From NCBI RefSeq assembly GCF_003115845.1, contig NZ_KZ819037.1:1-64000 (forward strand): DNA of 64,000 nt, written 5' to 3'. The DNA comes from Brenneria roseae subsp. roseae. GTDB taxonomy: Bacteria > Pseudomonadota > Gammaproteobacteria > Enterobacterales > Enterobacteriaceae. The translations under genes and the position numbers were made by a program. Below the pieces are notes generated by a model. The model saw only the letters and a program-made list of their open reading frames with translations, searched no databases and had not been told where the DNA came from. The number at the start of each line of letters is the position of its first letter. The stretch's first letter is position 1. Of the stretch, positions 63,275-64,000 are shown one piece after another.

Positions 63275-64000
63275 CTACGCAGACAGCAGGCCGGATTTAT
63301 CCGCATAGCGGATCACCTCATCCACTTTCTGGGGCGCACTCCCCAGATAGTTGGCCGGATTCAGCCACTCTTCCAGTTCAGCAGACGTCAGTTGTTCCGA
63401 CAACACCGGGTGTTCCAACAGGACGGATTTGAATGACTGGTTCTGCTCGAATGCCTGCATGGAGCATTCGTAAACCAGATGGTGAGCCGTCTGTTTACCC
63501 AAACGTTTACCAATCTCAAACATCACTTTCTCGGACAGCAGCAAGCCGTTTTGCAGTTCCAGGTTCGCCAGCATCTGTTTTTCATTCACCGACATGCCGC
63601 GCAGAATACCCAGCGCATTCTGAAGCTGGGCCGACAGATAGATGTTGATTTCCGGTAATGCGATCCACTCCGCACGCCAGCTCATTGCATCACGCTCATG
63701 TTCCACTTTCATGGATTCATGAATCAGCGCGGCGCTTTTAAACACCGGCGCTGTCAGGCTTGCCAGCCCTTCCAGTGCGGCCGGATTGCGTTTGTGCGGC
63801 ATCGTCGTGGAACCGATTTTACCCTCGGAGAAAGGTTCTTCGATTTCATTGATTTCGGTACGCATCAGGTTATACAGCTCGTTGCCGATCTTGCCCAGCG
63901 TACCGCTGATCAATACAACGACAGAGGCATACTCGGAGAAACGATCGCGGGCGGACTGCCAGCCAATGTTCGGCGTATTCAGGCCCAGCTTATCCAGCGT
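63275..64000 (-). CDS. fumarase/aspartase-superfamily lyase, partial (5' end beyond window)
   Basis: The frame runs in from the right edge; 241 residues of the C-terminal part are visible. The superfamily signature loop GSTTMPHKRNPAALE, with the catalytic serine, is present. It is preceded by PNIGWQSARDRFSEYASVV, typical of the adenylosuccinate lyase / carboxymuconate cycloisomerase branch. Enzymes of this family release fumarate from succinylated substrates. purB itself is unlikely given the operon with an amino-acid transporter and acetyltransferase. An apparent start at 63913 (TTG) is internal. Confidence 0.85.
   Translation of the reverse strand, partial: TLDKLGLNTPNIGWQSARDRFSEYASVVVLISGTLGKIGNELYNLMRTEINEIEEPFSEGKIGSTTMPHKRNPAALEGLASLTAPVFKSAALIHESMKVEHERDAMSWRAEWIALPEINIYLSAQLQNALGILRGMSVNEKQMLANLELQNGLLLSEKVMFEIGKRLGKQTAHHLVYECSMQAFEQNQSFKSVLLEHPVLSEQLTSAELEEWLNPANYLGSAPQKVDEVIRYADKSGLLSA

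Overview
The window is chromosomal DNA from a member of the Enterobacterales, most likely a Pectobacteriaceae genus (Brenneria, Pectobacterium, Dickeya or a relative). Nearly every core protein aligns by eye with its E. coli counterpart at similar length. Local gene orders (glgBXCAP, glpTQ/glpACB, pldA-recQ-rhtC/rhtB-pldB-yigL, cyaA/hemCDXY) are enterobacterial, and ERIC-type repeats are present. Genus and species cannot be fixed from the sequence alone.

Layout. 1-2.7 kb: aerobic glycerol-3-phosphate dehydrogenase gene glpD with GlpR operators, then a long AT-rich spacer with an ERIC element. 2.7-8.8 kb: a ydhYVWXUT operon (an aldehyde ferredoxin oxidoreductase-like tungsten/molybdenum enzyme with Fe-S and cytochrome b partners) between glpD and the glycogen genes. 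8.9-18.3 kb: the glycogen operon glgBXCAP on the minus strand. 18.6-24.2 kb: a BtsS-type sensor kinase, nikR, asd, yhgN and pirin yhhW. 24.3-24.5 kb: the iron-stress sRNA RyhB with its Fur-controlled promoter. 24.6-31.5 kb: anaerobic glycerol-3-phosphate dehydrogenase glpACB divergent from glpTQ. 31.6-32.5 kb: an AT-rich islet with a broken lysozyme-like toxin gene and an LprI-type putative immunity gene. 32.5-41.6 kb: yigL, pldB, rhtB, rhtC, recQ, pldA, yigI, rarD and an AbrB-family permease. 41.8-48.9 kb: corA (with a probable corL leader), uvrD, yigB, xerC, yigA, dapF and the small lipoprotein gene lptM. 49-57.6 kb: cyaY, an MFS transporter, cyaA and the divergent hemCDXY operon. 57.8-59 kb: a DJ-1/PfpI-family gene and the sRNA GlmZ with a sigma-54-type promoter. 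59.1-64 kb: a minus-strand operon with a fumarase/aspartase-superfamily lyase (cut by the window edge), a GNAT acetyltransferase, a polar amino-acid ABC transporter and an M20 amidohydrolase.

How the genes work together. Glycerol-3-phosphate handling is unusually complete: GlpQ releases it, GlpT imports it, and GlpD or GlpABC oxidises it depending on oxygen supply. The glg genes form the full glycogen synthesis and breakdown cycle. The last operon looks like an uptake and breakdown route for a modified amino acid; an S-(2-succino)cysteine-type compound fits best. Three RNA or leader elements (RyhB, GlmZ, corL) and the 55-residue LptM are easily missed by ORF-based annotation.

Limits. All identities come from reading the translations and nucleotides and from remembered family sequences; no database search was run. 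Start sites were chosen by Shine-Dalgarno spacing and expected protein length.
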